From the NCBI GenBank assembly GCA_902780495.1, contig CACZFM010000004.1, positions 1 to 64,000 of the forward strand: a stretch of DNA of 64,000 bases, given 5' to 3'. Positions within the stretch are counted from its first letter, which is position 1, and the number at the start of each line of letters is the position of its first letter. A program made the position numbers and the translations under genes. The notes beneath the pieces are model-generated. The model searched no databases. It was not told the DNA's origin and saw only the letters and a list, made by a program, of their open reading frames with translations. Positions 36,162 to 44,126 of this stretch are shown here, in pieces. Source of the stretch: an uncultured Bacteroidales bacterium. GTDB taxonomy: Bacteria > Bacteroidota > Bacteroidia > Bacteroidales > Paludibacteraceae.

Positions 36162-37046
36162 TTAGAATTTTCCGCCTGCTCCTCCTCCGAAGGTCATACC
36201 ACCTCCGAATCCTCCGCCGGAGAAACCGCCACGACTGCTTCCGCCCCATCCGCCGGTGGAGGAACTAGCCTGTATCAACCGTGCGATGGTGTAGGGTACA
36301 GCCCATGTGTATCCACAGCACTCGCAAGTATAGTTGTGTACTCCTCGTCCGCTGGCAGTATATGTCGGGCGGCTAATTAGCGTGTCTTTCCGTTTGGTTA
36401 AGCGTTTGCCGCATTGAGGGCATCGGGTTTTACTATAGAACGAGAATATGAGGAATGCAATAAACAGCAGGCAGGCGATACTCAATCCCGACCATGGCAT
36501 TGTTGTCACTTCCTTGGGCTTGTAACCCAACAGCAGTTCCGCTTTGGCGGCATCTGTCGTTACGTGTTTGGCAATCGCGCGGTTGCCGGCCAGAAGCCCT
36601 TCTCCGTATGCATTTTCCCGCAGCAGAGGAATCATATCTTCTTGGCGTATTTGTTCGCATACGGCATCCGGCAGCAAGCCTTCCACACCACCACCTGTGC
36701 GGATTTGTATATCCCTGCTATCCTGCACGAGCAAGATAAGTGTTCCTTGGTTCTGTTCGTTTCCTATGCCCCATAAGTTGAACAACTTCACCGAGAAATC
36801 GAACGCATCGGCATTGTCTATGCTCTGCAACGCCACCGTTGCCATTTCCACACCCGTTTCGCGCCAAACCTGTTCGGAAAGAGAAACCAATGCGCGTTCT
36901 TCTTCTACGGACAGCAGTCCGTCAGGGTTGGTTACAAAGCGGCTCTTGCCCTCCATCCACCGGCGTGGGACGGATTGGGGCGTATAACCTGCGTAACAGG
37001 CTATCCATCCCAGTACAAGTGTTCCTATGAGCAAACAGCGTTTCAT
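36162..37046 (-). CDS. TPM-domain (YgcG-type) envelope protein
   Basis: This 294-residue protein has a signal peptide (1-20), a TPM domain (residues about 35-165, with FVTNPDGLLSVEEERALVSL and TGVEMATVALQSID, then LLVQDSRDIQIRTGGGVEG), a membrane helix near 185-205, a possible four-cysteine zinc ribbon (CPQCGKRLTKR and a later CECCGY) and a C-terminus rich in Gly and Ser ending GGGAGGKF. The layout is that of YgcG-type proteins that pair with LemA. It is 11 bases downstream of deoD. Confidence 0.87.
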   Translation of the reverse strand: MKRCLLIGTLVLGWIACYAGYTPQSVPRRWMEGKSRFVTNPDGLLSVEEERALVSLSEQVWRETGVEMATVALQSIDNADAFDFSVKLFNLWGIGNEQNQGTLILLVQDSRDIQIRTGGGVEGLLPDAVCEQIRQEDMIPLLRENAYGEGLLAGNRAIAKHVTTDAAKAELLLGYKPKEVTTMPWSGLSIACLLFIAFLIFSFYSKTRCPQCGKRLTKRKDTLISRPTYTASGRGVHNYTCECCGYTWAVPYTIARLIQASSSTGGWGGSSRGGFSGGGFGGGMTFGGGAGGKF

Positions 37047-37057
37047 GTGTTCTTTTG

Positions 37058-37768
37058 TTACAGCAGACTGAAGGCTACGTCCATCATCTGTGTAAAGGTG
37101 TTCTGCCGTTGTTCGGATGTAGTGGTTTCACCTGTCAGGATGTGGTCGCTGACGGTGCAAATCACCAGTGCCTTCTTGCCGGCACGAGCAGCGTTCATAT
37201 AGAGTGCGGCTGCTTCCATTTCATCAGCCAATACGCCCATCTTGGTCCAGTTGGTCTTACGCGGATCTTCGCAATAGAATGAGTCGGTGGCAAATGTGTT
37301 ACCGACATGGTATTTGTATCCCAGCCGGTCGCAGGCATCCGCTGCGGCGCGGAGCAGACCGAAGTCAGCGATAGGCGCAAAAGTGCCGGACAGGTTGTAT
37401 TGGTCAGCATAATGGCTGTCGGTGCAACTACCCATGGCAAGCACCAGTTCGCCGATGCGTACATCCATCTGGCGGCTTCCGCAACTGCCTACGCGGATGA
37501 TGGTTTCTACATCGTAGAAGTTATACAATTCATAGGTATAGATGGCGATGGAGGGAATACCCATACCATGTCCCATCACCGTAACGCGTTTGCCGTTGTG
37601 CATACCGGTATAGGCATACATGCCACGTACTTCGTTCACTGTTTTGACGTCTGTCAAATAACGTTCTGCCATCATTTTGGCGCGTAACGGGTCGCCTGCC
37701 ATAATCACGGTCTTGGCAATCTCGTTGTATTGTGCCCCGATGTGGGGGGTGGGAGTTTGATGTTCCAT
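37058..37768 (-). CDS. deoD: Purine nucleoside phosphorylase, DeoD type
   Basis: This 236-residue hexameric phosphorylase splits purine (deoxy)nucleosides to base and sugar-1-phosphate for salvage. Signatures are TPHIGAQYNEIAKTVIMAGD at 7-26, RVGSCGSRQMDVRIGELVLA near 92-111 and EMEAAALYMNAA near 184-195, with the catalytic SDH near 212. It lies between the MFS fusion gene (18 bases upstream) and the TPM gene. Confidence 0.95.
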   Translation of the reverse strand: MEHQTPTPHIGAQYNEIAKTVIMAGDPLRAKMMAERYLTDVKTVNEVRGMYAYTGMHNGKRVTVMGHGMGIPSIAIYTYELYNFYDVETIIRVGSCGSRQMDVRIGELVLAMGSCTDSHYADQYNLSGTFAPIADFGLLRAAADACDRLGYKYHVGNTFATDSFYCEDPRKTNWTKMGVLADEMEAAALYMNAARAGKKALVICTVSDHILTGETTTSEQRQNTFTQMMDVAFSLL

Positions 37769-37786
37769 ATTGTTTCGATATAAAGA

Positions 37787-40519
37787 TTATTCTTGTCTTG
37801 TTTGTACAGTTTTTTCCTGTTTGCTTGCTATGCGCTGCCACACAGCAAATACGCCTGTCAGGCAGAACCCAATGAAGCCGAGCAGATTGGTGCCTATCAC
37901 CAGTCCGAAACCTACGCACCATCCCATCAGCGGACCGGCCAATGCTTCGGTGGCATCCATGGCAAAGGCAAAGCCGGAGTTCGTGTCACGCACATCCAGA
38001 CCTTTCTTTTTGCCTTCGTCGGCAATGAATACGTTGGCTTCACTGCGAGGGATGGTAACCATCACGCAACATGCCATCAGCACTAATGTCGCCCAATAGA
38101 TATTGCCTGCTACGGAGAATGCCATTTCCAATATAGCCATAATCATGACCACATTCACCAATACCCACAAGCCATTCTGCCGGTTCTTCCAACGTACAAG
38201 CCGTTCTCCGAAGATGAAAGCCAGGGCATAGCCGAATACAATCATATTGGCCAATCCCGATACGCTGATTCCCGCATTCTCGGCATAAATGGGGTAGAGG
38301 TAATAGCAATAGGCATTCATGGCTCCGAAGGGCAATAGTATACCTAAATAGTAAGCTATCATTCTGCCCGAAAGCAGGAACTGTAATGTCTTTTTCAGGG
38401 TGCCTTCCTGTTTTGTCACCACGGATGTGGTTTCTTCGCTCACGTTCTCATTTTTCCGTTTCGGGAAGACGATGGCGGCAACGGCAATGACTACTACCGA
38501 CAACAACGCATTGACGACATAGACGGCCGTGTATCCCAGATACTGACCGATGTATCCGCCCAGTGAGATGAAGAGGATATTTGCCGCCAGACATGACAGC
38601 GTGATGGAGGCAAGTCCTTCGTTGCGCAGCGAATGTTCTTTCGCTATCAGCGGCAGGGCATACATAGAGTTAAAAACGATACCTAACACGGGACCGCTTA
38701 AGGCTTTACCCACGCAGTAGATGGCAAAGTTCTTTTCATACACACCCAAAGCGATGAAACAGAACACTGCCACTGCCAGTACGCCGGCACCCATGTTGAC
38801 ATTTCTGTCACCCCACCATTTGCGCAGGGCCGGCTGGATGATGTATGCCACCATACCAAAGCCCATGTACAGCATCATCGGCAGAGAAGCACGGAGAGCC
38901 ATTTCGGCGGGTGTACATCCTTCGCTCATCTGGTAAACCAAATAGACCATTACACCTTGGTCAATGGCAGAGATGGCATAGAACAGGAACGATACTACGC
39001 CGGACAGCCACACGCCGGCATCGGCCTGTTGCTGCTGACGGGCGGCACGGAAGGATTTCCAGTGCAGGGGAAGGCGTTGCAGCAGGTTATAGATAGTGTA
39101 CAGGATGAGGAAGGCAATCAGCAGTGTGAAGAATATCTCCAGAACCTCCATCATGGAGCTGTGCTTTACATCGTTTTCTTTGAATCCGGCTTCAATGAAG
39201 AAGTGCGTACCGTCTATCTCCACTTGTGAGATGGATGTCCAGTAGGAACCTGCAATGTCCCAAATCTTGTAGGGAATATGCGAAGCGGGATTGCTCATTA
39301 TGTGCTGCATCTCCTCGGCTGTGGACATTTCTTCGCCGAACAGGTATTGGTTGTTGGCATCTGCCACATGCAGACCCCGTCCGTCTTCGCTGAGGCGGAA
39401 GATGTCAGAATAAAGGTCCTGATTCAGGCTGGGCGTATGTGTCATTTCCGCCATCATCCGATTGAGGGCCTGCAAGCGTGAGAGATGTGCAGAGTCGTCA
39501 ATATAGGTTTGTCCTTCCGCAGCAATGCCTTCCAGCACATCTCGATAGTCGTTCAGTACCAGGAAATCCAACTGCTGGCGCAACGCACATACCTGCCGGT
39601 TGTAAGCATCCTGATAGCCCTTGTACAGATGGTGGGTGTAGAAACCTGCAATCAACAAGGCGGTGACGGCAAGCATAACGGCATTACGTACATGGTGCGT
39701 GGAGTCGGGTGTGCTTTGCTGCGGCTGCCTATTGCGGAAAAGGCGGAACAGCCCCATGATAATCAGCAGCAGTATATACGCTACGGCGATGATGAAAAGC
39801 AGATTGTGTACGATCAGCCCGGTACTGAGAGGCAACTGCCCGTCTTGAGGCAGTGTTTCCGAATAATCGGTGCGGCTGTACTTGCCCAACAGCGTAAAAC
39901 TTCCGTCCGTATTGCGGATGGCTTTCAGTATGGGTTCGTGAACGGGATAGACAGCCACGGTGTCCGGCGTCAGCAGTTCATCGGTTGTGGCGGCGTTCGT
40001 TCCCAACGAATAAAGGATGCATTTATCTCCCTCGCAGGTCAGATAGCGTAAGTCGCCTTCTTCTTCCCACAAATTGAGTATCTGACCTTTGGCAACGAAA
40101 TCGGAATCGCTGTACTGGTGGATAAAGATGCTTTGAGGCAGGTCGCCCAAGGTGCGGAAACGCAGTATCTGTTCGTTCTGTGCAAAGATTCCTCCCTTGC
40201 GGTTCTTGATACCGACAGCGTACAGTGCCTCATCGGTGGCACAGAGTCTCTGGATGCGGTTCACGGCACCGCGCACGTTGTCAAATGTCACCAGGGCATC
40301 CACTTTGCCTTTTTCATCCGCCCGAATGATGCGGTGGTAGGCATTGTCCAAGATGAACAGGCCATGCGATGAACGAACCTCTTGCAGCGGCCGGTTGACG
40401 GTGACGGATGTGGTCCATGGGGCGAGATGTTCGCCTGTGACCCAGCGTATCACCATCGCGATACTCAGTATGAGTGCGATGCCTGCAAGGGCGGTCCGTA
40501 TGTGGTTTCTGTTCTTCAT
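37787..40519 (-). CDS. Sensor-fused major facilitator membrane protein
   Basis: This 910-residue protein combines parts not usually joined. A first membrane helix (about 8-28) is followed by ~200 residues of beta-propeller-like repeats (HGLFILDNAYHRIIRADEKG, then NEQILRFRTLGDLPQ). Two helices come next (about 238-262 and 283-303). A helical/PAS-like extracytoplasmic domain (about 305-455) lies between helices, as in Cache sensors, then another helix (~460). Finally there is a 12-helix MFS-type bundle (about 505-900). No kinase or GGDEF output domain is present. It sits between kdsB and deoD on the same strand. Substrate and signal are unknown; an exporter or lipid translocator controlled by its own sensor is one reading. 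Confidence 0.7.
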   Translation of the reverse strand: MKNRNHIRTALAGIALILSIAMVIRWVTGEHLAPWTTSVTVNRPLQEVRSSHGLFILDNAYHRIIRADEKGKVDALVTFDNVRGAVNRIQRLCATDEALYAVGIKNRKGGIFAQNEQILRFRTLGDLPQSIFIHQYSDSDFVAKGQILNLWEEEGDLRYLTCEGDKCILYSLGTNAATTDELLTPDTVAVYPVHEPILKAIRNTDGSFTLLGKYSRTDYSETLPQDGQLPLSTGLIVHNLLFIIAVAYILLLIIMGLFRLFRNRQPQQSTPDSTHHVRNAVMLAVTALLIAGFYTHHLYKGYQDAYNRQVCALRQQLDFLVLNDYRDVLEGIAAEGQTYIDDSAHLSRLQALNRMMAEMTHTPSLNQDLYSDIFRLSEDGRGLHVADANNQYLFGEEMSTAEEMQHIMSNPASHIPYKIWDIAGSYWTSISQVEIDGTHFFIEAGFKENDVKHSSMMEVLEIFFTLLIAFLILYTIYNLLQRLPLHWKSFRAARQQQQADAGVWLSGVVSFLFYAISAIDQGVMVYLVYQMSEGCTPAEMALRASLPMMLYMGFGMVAYIIQPALRKWWGDRNVNMGAGVLAVAVFCFIALGVYEKNFAIYCVGKALSGPVLGIVFNSMYALPLIAKEHSLRNEGLASITLSCLAANILFISLGGYIGQYLGYTAVYVVNALLSVVVIAVAAIVFPKRKNENVSEETTSVVTKQEGTLKKTLQFLLSGRMIAYYLGILLPFGAMNAYCYYLYPIYAENAGISVSGLANMIVFGYALAFIFGERLVRWKNRQNGLWVLVNVVMIMAILEMAFSVAGNIYWATLVLMACCVMVTIPRSEANVFIADEGKKKGLDVRDTNSGFAFAMDATEALAGPLMGWCVGFGLVIGTNLLGFIGFCLTGVFAVWQRIASKQEKTVQTRQE

Positions 40520-40537
40520 CTTTATGGTCGGCGTGCA

Positions 40538-41314
40538 TTATTGCCGCTGTTGGAGGTATGCAATGGCTTGTGCCAGGTCATCGGGCGTATCTATGCCCAT
40601 CGAGTAAGTGTTGCAGACTGCCACGCGGATAGGATAGCCGTGTTCCAACCATCGCAACTGTTCCAGACTTTCGGCTTTCTCCAACGGTGTCTGGGGCAGA
40701 CGGGTGATTTGGCGTAGCGTTTGTGCTTTGTAGGCATACATGCCGATGTGGCGATAGTGCAATCCTTGTTTCAGCCAGTCCTGTTTATCAATGCCGCGCA
40801 GGTAAGGGATAACGCTGCGCGAGAAAAGCAACGCGGTGCCTGTTTGGCGTTGATCGTCATCGAAAGCGATTGCCACTTTCGGTGTATTGGGATTCTCCAA
40901 ATCGGCAAGGCTGTCCTCTTCCGTATAGGGCTTGACCAGAGTGGCTATTTGAGTGGATTCGTCAGCAAAGCACCGTTTGATGGCATCTATCTGTTCGGGT
41001 TGGATGAACGGTTCATCGCCTTGGATGTTGATAACCACCGCATCTGTTGCCTCCCCGATGGTCTTTTCCATGGCTTCCAGACAACGGTCTGTGCCGCACT
41101 TGTGGTCCGCGCGGGTCATTACCGCTTCGCCTCCAAAAGAGCGAACGGTATCAAAGATACGTTCATCGTCAGTGGCTACCACCACACGCTCCAAACTCTT
41201 CTTTGCCTGCTCGTACACACGCTGAATCATCGGCTTTCCATCGATGTCCACCAACGGTTTCCCGGGGAAACGGGTAGAGGCGTAACGGGCAGGTATGATT
41301 CCTATATATTGCAT
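40538..41314 (-). CDS. kdsB: 3-deoxy-manno-octulosonate cytidylyltransferase
   Basis: This 258-residue enzyme activates Kdo with CTP to CMP-Kdo for LPS synthesis, supplying KdtA. The start IGIIPARYASTRFPGKPLVD (residues 4-23), ADHKCGTDRCLEA and VVINIQGDEPFIQPEQID are family motifs. The start at 41314 gives the usual N-terminus; the open frame to 41374 runs back across the promoter at 41334-41365. Length is typical. Confidence 0.96.
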   Translation of the reverse strand: MQYIGIIPARYASTRFPGKPLVDIDGKPMIQRVYEQAKKSLERVVVATDDERIFDTVRSFGGEAVMTRADHKCGTDRCLEAMEKTIGEATDAVVINIQGDEPFIQPEQIDAIKRCFADESTQIATLVKPYTEEDSLADLENPNTPKVAIAFDDDQRQTGTALLFSRSVIPYLRGIDKQDWLKQGLHYRHIGMYAYKAQTLRQITRLPQTPLEKAESLEQLRWLEHGYPIRVAVCNTYSMGIDTPDDLAQAIAYLQQRQ

Positions 41315-41333
41315 GTCAATTCCAATTTCGCGG

Positions 41334-41365
41334 CAAAGGTACTGCTTTTTTTTGACATATGCAAG
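41334..41365 (-). promoter_or_regulatory. Promoter of kdsB
   Basis: On minus, CTTG (41365-41362) and TACCTTTG (41341-41334) are 20 nt apart, with ATATGTCAAAAAAAA in the spacer. The gene starts 19 bases downstream of the -7 box. Confidence 0.85.
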
Positions 41366-41440
41366 AAAAATCAAAGATTTTTGGTTGAAAGTTTAAAGTT
41401 TAAGGTTGAAGGATGCAAAAGAAGGCGAAATAGGTGTGGG

Positions 41441-41824
41441 TTACACACATAATTCCTCGATTATCTCTTCATCTGCTGGGAGCCACTTAACGGATTGTAA
41501 TTCATTCGGTTTGAGCCATCTGGAGGCTTCGTGCTCCAAGAGTGTGAGATGGCTGTCTGTCAGTTTGCATTTGAAACAATGCAAGGTCAAATGAAAGGTC
41601 GGATAATCATAATTTATCGTCCGCAATAGTTCGCCGACTTCTATGCTCGTATCCAACTCTTCGTGAATTTCGCGCTGCAATGCTTGTTGGGGCGTCTCAC
41701 CGGGTTCGATCTTCCCGCCAGGGAACTCCCACCAATCCTTCCATTCGCCATATCCGCGTTGCGTAGCAAAGATTCGTCCCTGCTCGTCAAAGATTACAGC
41801 GGCAACTACTGAAATGGATTTCAT
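41441..41824 (-). CDS. mutT: Nudix hydrolase, MutT-type
   Basis: This 127-residue protein has the Nudix box GGKIEPGETPQQALQREI followed by HEEL (near residues 36-57), with the catalytic Glu pair. It likely hydrolyses oxidised nucleotides such as 8-oxo-dGTP, or CTP-related substrates. The protein begins MKSISVVAAVIFDEQGRI; the frame opens further upstream at 41869 but overlaps the previous gene. The last Gly of the box is Asp (HEELDTS), a tolerated change. It is 16 bases downstream of the Bro-N gene and is probably co-transcribed with it. Confidence 0.88.
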   Translation of the reverse strand: MKSISVVAAVIFDEQGRIFATQRGYGEWKDWWEFPGGKIEPGETPQQALQREIHEELDTSIEVGELLRTINYDYPTFHLTLHCFKCKLTDSHLTLLEHEASRWLKPNELQSVKWLPADEEIIEELCV

Positions 41825-41840
41825 TGTTAGAATTTTAATA

Positions 41841-42716
41841 TTATTCCACGTCTTCGGATTTGTCCTCAAAGGGCAGTTTCTGGACAGAGCCTTCTTCTAT
41901 CGGATGAATGTGATCGGAAGCTTTCTCAGAAGAAATGACCGAGCGGCCTAAGCGGCTTTCGATATCAACTCGTGCGCTACGGGCCACATCTCCTCCCTCC
42001 TTTGCTGTTTGAGCGCTCTGCGCCATGCCCTTTGGATTGCGCTGACGCGATAACTCTGTTGCTGTTACTTCCGCTAAAGTGTTCAGCGCCAGTTCTACGT
42101 TGGTCATATTGTCGCGTAAGTTCTCTTTTGTAAGTCCCTTGAAACGCTTGTACTCGCCTGTGGTCATACCGCTCCAGGCCTGCGTAAGCACATTCGTCAA
42201 GATGGCGAAGTCCTTGTGTTCCGTTATTCCTGCACGTTGCCATTCATCGGTTAACTCCTTGCGCATCTCGATGGAGCGCATACGCTCATTAATCCACTTG
42301 TCCGAATAACCCTGACGACGGTAGTCCTCAATCGCCATTTGGAACGTCAATTCCGGATCTATCATCTGGTCAATGCGTTGCTCACCTAACTTCGCCAACC
42401 ATTGTTTCACAGGCTCTGCTTTCTTGGACGGGATAGATTGAATAATGCGGAAAATACCCTGTAAATCAGCGGCTAAAGTCATTCTTTTCTTACCGGTAAA
42501 GGTTAACATTTCTACCTGGGGACAATTTGTCCCTAGGAACGTTCCTAATTCAGGATCACGTTTTCTCACTTTCTTGAGATAATCAGTAGGATTTATGCTA
42601 TCCGTTAACACTTGTACTATATCTACAACCGAGAAATAGTACTTTTCCTGCTCCTCATCCCAAACGATACGAACCTTTTTTCCTTCGAAAAGTTGTATAG
42701 CGAAATTGTCTTCCAT
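41841..42716 (-). CDS. Bro-N/DinD-like antirepressor-type protein
   Basis: This 291-residue protein has a Bro-N domain at the N-terminus (IQLFEGKKVRIVWDEEQEKY, then YFSVVDIVQVLTDSINPTDY) and a helical middle with EDYRRQGYSDKWINERMRSI and AGITEHKDFAILTNVLTQAW, the pattern of DinD-like proteins. Bro-N domains bind DNA; E. coli DinD counteracts RecA filaments. It is often a passenger gene in accessory regions. It lies directly downstream of murG, where murC normally stands, under a promoter that shares a palindrome with the WYL operon. Function in DNA damage or phage response is inferred. Confidence 0.8.
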   Translation of the reverse strand: MEDNFAIQLFEGKKVRIVWDEEQEKYYFSVVDIVQVLTDSINPTDYLKKVRKRDPELGTFLGTNCPQVEMLTFTGKKRMTLAADLQGIFRIIQSIPSKKAEPVKQWLAKLGEQRIDQMIDPELTFQMAIEDYRRQGYSDKWINERMRSIEMRKELTDEWQRAGITEHKDFAILTNVLTQAWSGMTTGEYKRFKGLTKENLRDNMTNVELALNTLAEVTATELSRQRNPKGMAQSAQTAKEGGDVARSARVDIESRLGRSVISSEKASDHIHPIEEGSVQKLPFEDKSEDVE

Positions 42717-42737
42717 GTGTAATCAAATTTGCGACTG

Positions 42738-42769
42738 CAAAGGTAGTGCTTTTTTTTGAGATAACCAAA
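42738..42769 (-). promoter_or_regulatory. Promoter of the Bro-N-mutT operon
   Basis: On minus, TTTG (42769-42766) and TACCTTTG (42745-42738) are 20 nt apart with an A-tract spacer. It forms the end of the repeated element 42738-42995. Confidence 0.9.
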
Positions 42770-42797
42770 TAAATCTGCAATTTTGTGCAGATTTATT
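42768..42797. promoter_or_regulatory. 12-bp palindrome over the Bro-N promoter, likely operator
   Basis: AATAAATCTGCA (42768-42779) and its complement (42786-42797) flank a 6-nt centre. It matches the arms of the WYL operator (23400-23436) and overlaps the -33 box at 42766-42769 in the same way. Confidence 0.75.
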
Positions 42798-42896
42798 GTT
42801 GAACTAGTAAGACTAGTGTTCTGGTCGAACTAGTTGGACTAGTGGGACTATGGGGTTTCCTGCCATTGGCAGGCTTTCCTCTGCTTTTCGTTGGCT

Positions 42897-42995
42897 TAAT
42901 AACCTACTAATAACCTAATAATAACTCAATAATCACCCAATAATAACCCAATACTTATTCGAGAATTATTCGAGAATGACCTAAGAGTTATCCGA
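42897..42995. repeat. Nine tandem 11-bp repeats running into murG
   Basis: Nine consecutive 11-bp units, from TAATAACCTAC at 42897 to GAGTTATCCGA ending at 42995, share the pattern TAATAACCYAA, with later units drifting to GAATTATTCGA. The last unit contains the murG stop codon (42988-42990) and its final codons. The same unit in reverse complement makes up the array at 56230-56284. Confidence 0.9.
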
Positions 42996-44100
42996 GATTG
43001 GTGGCGAGGGAGATAACCTCCTGTGCGATGCGCTGCGCAGAATCGGTCTGTGCAAGCGTACGGACATTGCGACTGAGAACCTCTAACCGTTCGGTATCAC
43101 GAATCAGTTGCAACGCCGTTCCTACCAACTGTTTCGGCGCGTCGGCATCGGTGACCAGCACCGCCGCATCTTTACGGACTAACGCCATGGCATTATGCGT
43201 CTGGTGGTCCTCCGCTACATTGGGCGATGGAACAAGGATAGCTGCCTTGCCCAACAGACATATTTCCGAGATAGACGATGCCCCTGCACGCGAGATAACC
43301 AAATCGGCAATGGCATACGCATCGGGCATGTTGCCAAGGAAAGCGGTGCAGACAATAGAACTGTCGGCATAAGGCACCATCGCCTGCCGGCATTCGTCAA
43401 TATATCCCTTTCCGGTTTGCCAGATGACCTGTATGCCGGATGCTGCCAATTCAGGCAATGCAGCGATGATACTGCGGTTGATAGTGCGTGCGCCCAGGCT
43501 TCCGCCGATAATAAGCAGGGTGGGGATATCTGCACGGAACGAGACACCGAACTCGCGATTAAAGAACTCCACCGCCCGTTCGGCACTGCCTTCAGTCAGG
43601 TTCTGACGGACAGGATTGCCTGTGAGAATGATTTTATCCTTCGGGAAGAAACGCTCCATGCCTTCGTATGCCACACAAATCTTACGGGCATCGTTTTTAA
43701 GGAGTTTGTTGGTGACTCCTGCAAATCCATTCTGCTCTTGCAGAAGAACAGGAATGCCCATTCGTGCCGCTACTTTCATGGCGGCTCCGGAGGCATATCC
43801 CCCAACTCCCACCGCCACATCGGGACGGAAGTCACGGATGATGCGTTTCGCCTGCCTCATCGCCCGCATGAGGTCGATGAGTACACTGATATTCTTCCAC
43901 GGCTGCGCACGATTGAATCCGCGTACGGGCAGGCCGATGATACGATAACCGGCCTCCGGCACCCGCTCCATCTCCATGCGTCCGAGCGCACCGATGAAGA
44001 GAATATCGGCATCTTTATCCAATTGGCGCAATGCGTTAGCAATACTGACTGCGGGGAAAATATGTCCGCCTGTTCCACCGCCCGAAATGAGGTATTTCAT
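42988..44100 (-). CDS. murG: UDP-GlcNAc:undecaprenyl-PP-MurNAc-pentapeptide transferase
   Basis: This 370-residue GT-B enzyme makes lipid II from lipid I at the inner membrane. GGGTGGHIFPAVSIANALRQ near residues 7-26, IIGGSLGARTINRS and ISRAGASSISEI near the UDP-GlcNAc site are all present. It lies 26 bases after ftsW. It is the last gene of the division cluster here; the usual murC-ftsQ-ftsA-ftsZ genes do not follow. Its stop codon lies inside an 11-bp tandem array. Confidence 0.97.
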   Translation of the reverse strand: MKYLISGGGTGGHIFPAVSIANALRQLDKDADILFIGALGRMEMERVPEAGYRIIGLPVRGFNRAQPWKNISVLIDLMRAMRQAKRIIRDFRPDVAVGVGGYASGAAMKVAARMGIPVLLQEQNGFAGVTNKLLKNDARKICVAYEGMERFFPKDKIILTGNPVRQNLTEGSAERAVEFFNREFGVSFRADIPTLLIIGGSLGARTINRSIIAALPELAASGIQVIWQTGKGYIDECRQAMVPYADSSIVCTAFLGNMPDAYAIADLVISRAGASSISEICLLGKAAILVPSPNVAEDHQTHNAMALVRKDAAVLVTDADAPKQLVGTALQLIRDTERLEVLSRNVRTLAQTDSAQRIAQEVISLATNLG

Positions 44101-44126
44101 GGTATAAAAAGGGTTACATTGTTTGG

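Larger units (their letters stand above)
42738..42995 (-). repeat. Promoter-bearing dispersed element, copy 1
   Basis: Read leftward, the element consists of an 11-bp tandem array (42995-42897), a conserved core (42896 to about 42798) with AGCCAACGAAAAGCAG, GAAAGCCTGCCA and several CTAGT words, a 12-bp palindrome (42797-42768) and a promoter. The reverse-complement core is found again at 56285-56374 followed by a promoter. A palindrome CCTGCCATTGGCAGG (42859-42873) is specific to this copy. It fills the entire 271-base gap between murG and the Bro-N gene. Confidence 0.8.

Noticed and set aside
41841-42716. Bro-N gene as part of a prophage
   Set aside because: No phage structural, integrase or lysis genes lie nearby; it stands between housekeeping genes.
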